Shown one piece after another: positions 62,711-64,000 of a stretch of DNA of 64,000 nt; the first letter of the stretch is position 1; each line of letters begins with the position of its first letter. The notes beneath the pieces are model-generated. The model was not told the origin of the DNA, ran no database searches, and saw only the letters and a list, made by a program, of their open reading frames with translations. The position numbers and the translations under genes are program-made. Source of the DNA: Hybos culiciformis (Eukaryota > Arthropoda > Insecta > Diptera > Hybotidae); contig OZ023275.1 of NCBI GenBank assembly GCA_964007475.1, forward strand, positions 7,750,001-7,814,000, read 5' to 3'.

Positions 62711-63559
62711 GTAAGCCAAACTATTTTGCTTTGCGAAATACTGGAGAAAAGCAGAAAAATAAAATGTAACCTTGAAATTGCTTCATTTTCCTTTCTATTT
62801 CTGATGAATCTATTATGGTGATAAACAATTTTAATATTTTAATTTTCTCAGAATCTATATATATGTTATGTAACTTATCTGCTTTATTTTTAAATTAGTA
62901 ATTTTAAAATAAAATGATTCATAGCTTATGTTTATTTGAAATTAACACTTTACAGAATCAATAAAATATTAAGAATTTCACACATAATCCTATTAGATGT
63001 GATCATGTGAACAATTAAATCGGATATAGGGATTATTATACTTGTACGTTATAATTTTAGAAACAAAAAAAAAAACTGATTTCGGAGTATAATAAAAATG
63101 TAAGAATAAATATGTAACACTGTGAATGAAAAAAAATTTCCAACTAAATTAATTACTTTGCAGCAATTTTTCATTAAAATCTAAAAAAATTTATACTTGC
63201 ATAGTATACTATGCACATTAAACATAATTTCTATGTTATGAAATCTTCTACCTCGAGAGTAAAGATGAATATTAATTGTATGCCTTAATGAACCTATGAA
63301 ATTAATAAGCTTCAAATCAATGTTTTTAAGTCTTTTCAAGTAAAATATTAATGATTGATAATATTATCGAATTTGGTAATAGATAGATGGAAATCATATT
63401 TCATTGAAATTTGTGAGCATAATTCTCAACAAGTTAAAATGTACTACACGTTCAACTTATTAAATTTTCATTGCTAATAAGTTTCCATCACCTATCAGAA
63501 AGTATTTAATTAATCAATATGACATAACGTTATAAAAAAAATTTATTAAAATCATCTTT
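62711..63559. other. AT-rich non-coding DNA
   Basis: No gene or element recognised. If the preceding exon is real, this would be intron. Confidence 0.45.
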
Positions 63560-63720
63560 TTATAAATATAGCTGTACCCGCGCATGCGTTGCCATGGGCC
63601 TCTTCTTCTGCTCATCCGCGAAATTTTTTAATTTTTTCTAACTGCCCTATTGAGCTATTTACTTGAAATTTCATCAAACTAGTTTGTTCTCACATAGAAA
63701 AATAAAATAGAATCATAATT
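63560..63720. repeat. probable interspersed-repeat remnant
   Basis: A sharply GC-richer patch, AGCTGTACCCGCGCATGCG followed by TTGCCATGGGCC, is followed by CTTGAAATTTCATCAAACTAG. Phrases like these (GTACCCGCGCGCGTTGCC, then a TTTCATCAAA tail) recur in interspersed repeats of insect genomes, as I recall. No coding frame is preserved and the boundaries are not clear. Family unnamed. Confidence 0.45.
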
Positions 63721-64000
63721 TTGGGGTGATTGAATATTTGATTATTATGGTGAATTTTTGTTCCATTGTGATTTTTTAATATTGAATGAATGAAAAATGT
63801 AATGTAAATACTCCTACAACATCGCACATGTTCATATAAAATATTTAAAAATATACAAGATTATATTTAGATAAGAAACATTACCAGAAATTATGTAAAA
63901 AGTGGCAAAACATTTAAGAATTTTAAATATTTTGCAGCTTGATATTTTTCTTTTATTATTTATTTTGATAAAAAAAAGTAATAATAATAAATATATTATT

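Overview
The window is very AT-rich, almost gene-free eukaryotic chromosomal DNA, most probably from a fly (Diptera). Three things point there: an intronless achaete-scute-type proneural bHLH gene with the family C-terminal tail, a secreted six-cysteine protein with an acidic Glu/Pro tail like the dipteran TsetseEP/DUF725 proteins, and insect-type DNA transposons (an intact Tc1 element, a P-element relic, hAT-type and other MITEs). There are no bacterial-style operons, CRISPR arrays or tRNA genes that I can see. One scaffold gap of 200 N lies at 3629-3828.

Layout. 1-16.8 kb is AT-rich non-coding DNA with microsatellites, one hairpin and one degenerate direct repeat. 16.8-19.8 kb is a transposon cluster: a complete Tc1 element (16820-18493) with an uninterrupted transposase and long inverted/direct-repeat ends, a P-element-like transposase relic (18809-19413), and a 380-bp TIR element abutting that relic. 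23.0-26.6 kb holds a tail-to-tail inverted duplication of a secreted-protein gene: a truncated plus-strand copy (23235-23544) and the full minus-strand copy (26368-25209, one intron, 309 aa). Promoter blocks are conserved in both copies. Two hAT-type MITEs with 8-bp target duplications sit in this neighbourhood (23881-24402 and 27157-27432). The proneural gene lies at 35157-35879 on the minus strand. 37.5-38.75 kb is a TA-flanked TIR element. It contains a 5S-rRNA-like pol III promoter segment, a roughly 300-bp oligo-T tract and a perfect 43-bp-arm hairpin. 38.75-64 kb is a desert upstream of the proneural gene, with a foldback MITE at 49370-49586, most of the window's strong E-boxes, and one exon-like 51-nt segment at 62660-62710.

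How it fits together. A lone proneural gene in a tens-of-kilobases desert is the arrangement known for achaete-scute loci, where long-range enhancers occupy the intergenic space. Of 14 CAGGTG/CACCTG/CAGCTG hexamers found by eye, 11 lie at 45.3-62.3 kb, upstream of this gene. All three matches to GCAGSTGK, the sensory-organ-precursor E-box, are in 54.6-57.3 kb. That is the best regulatory lead. The most unusual structure is the composite element at 37.5-38.75 kb. All repeat and motif observations were made by reading, without alignment software, so copy numbers and family names are provisional.
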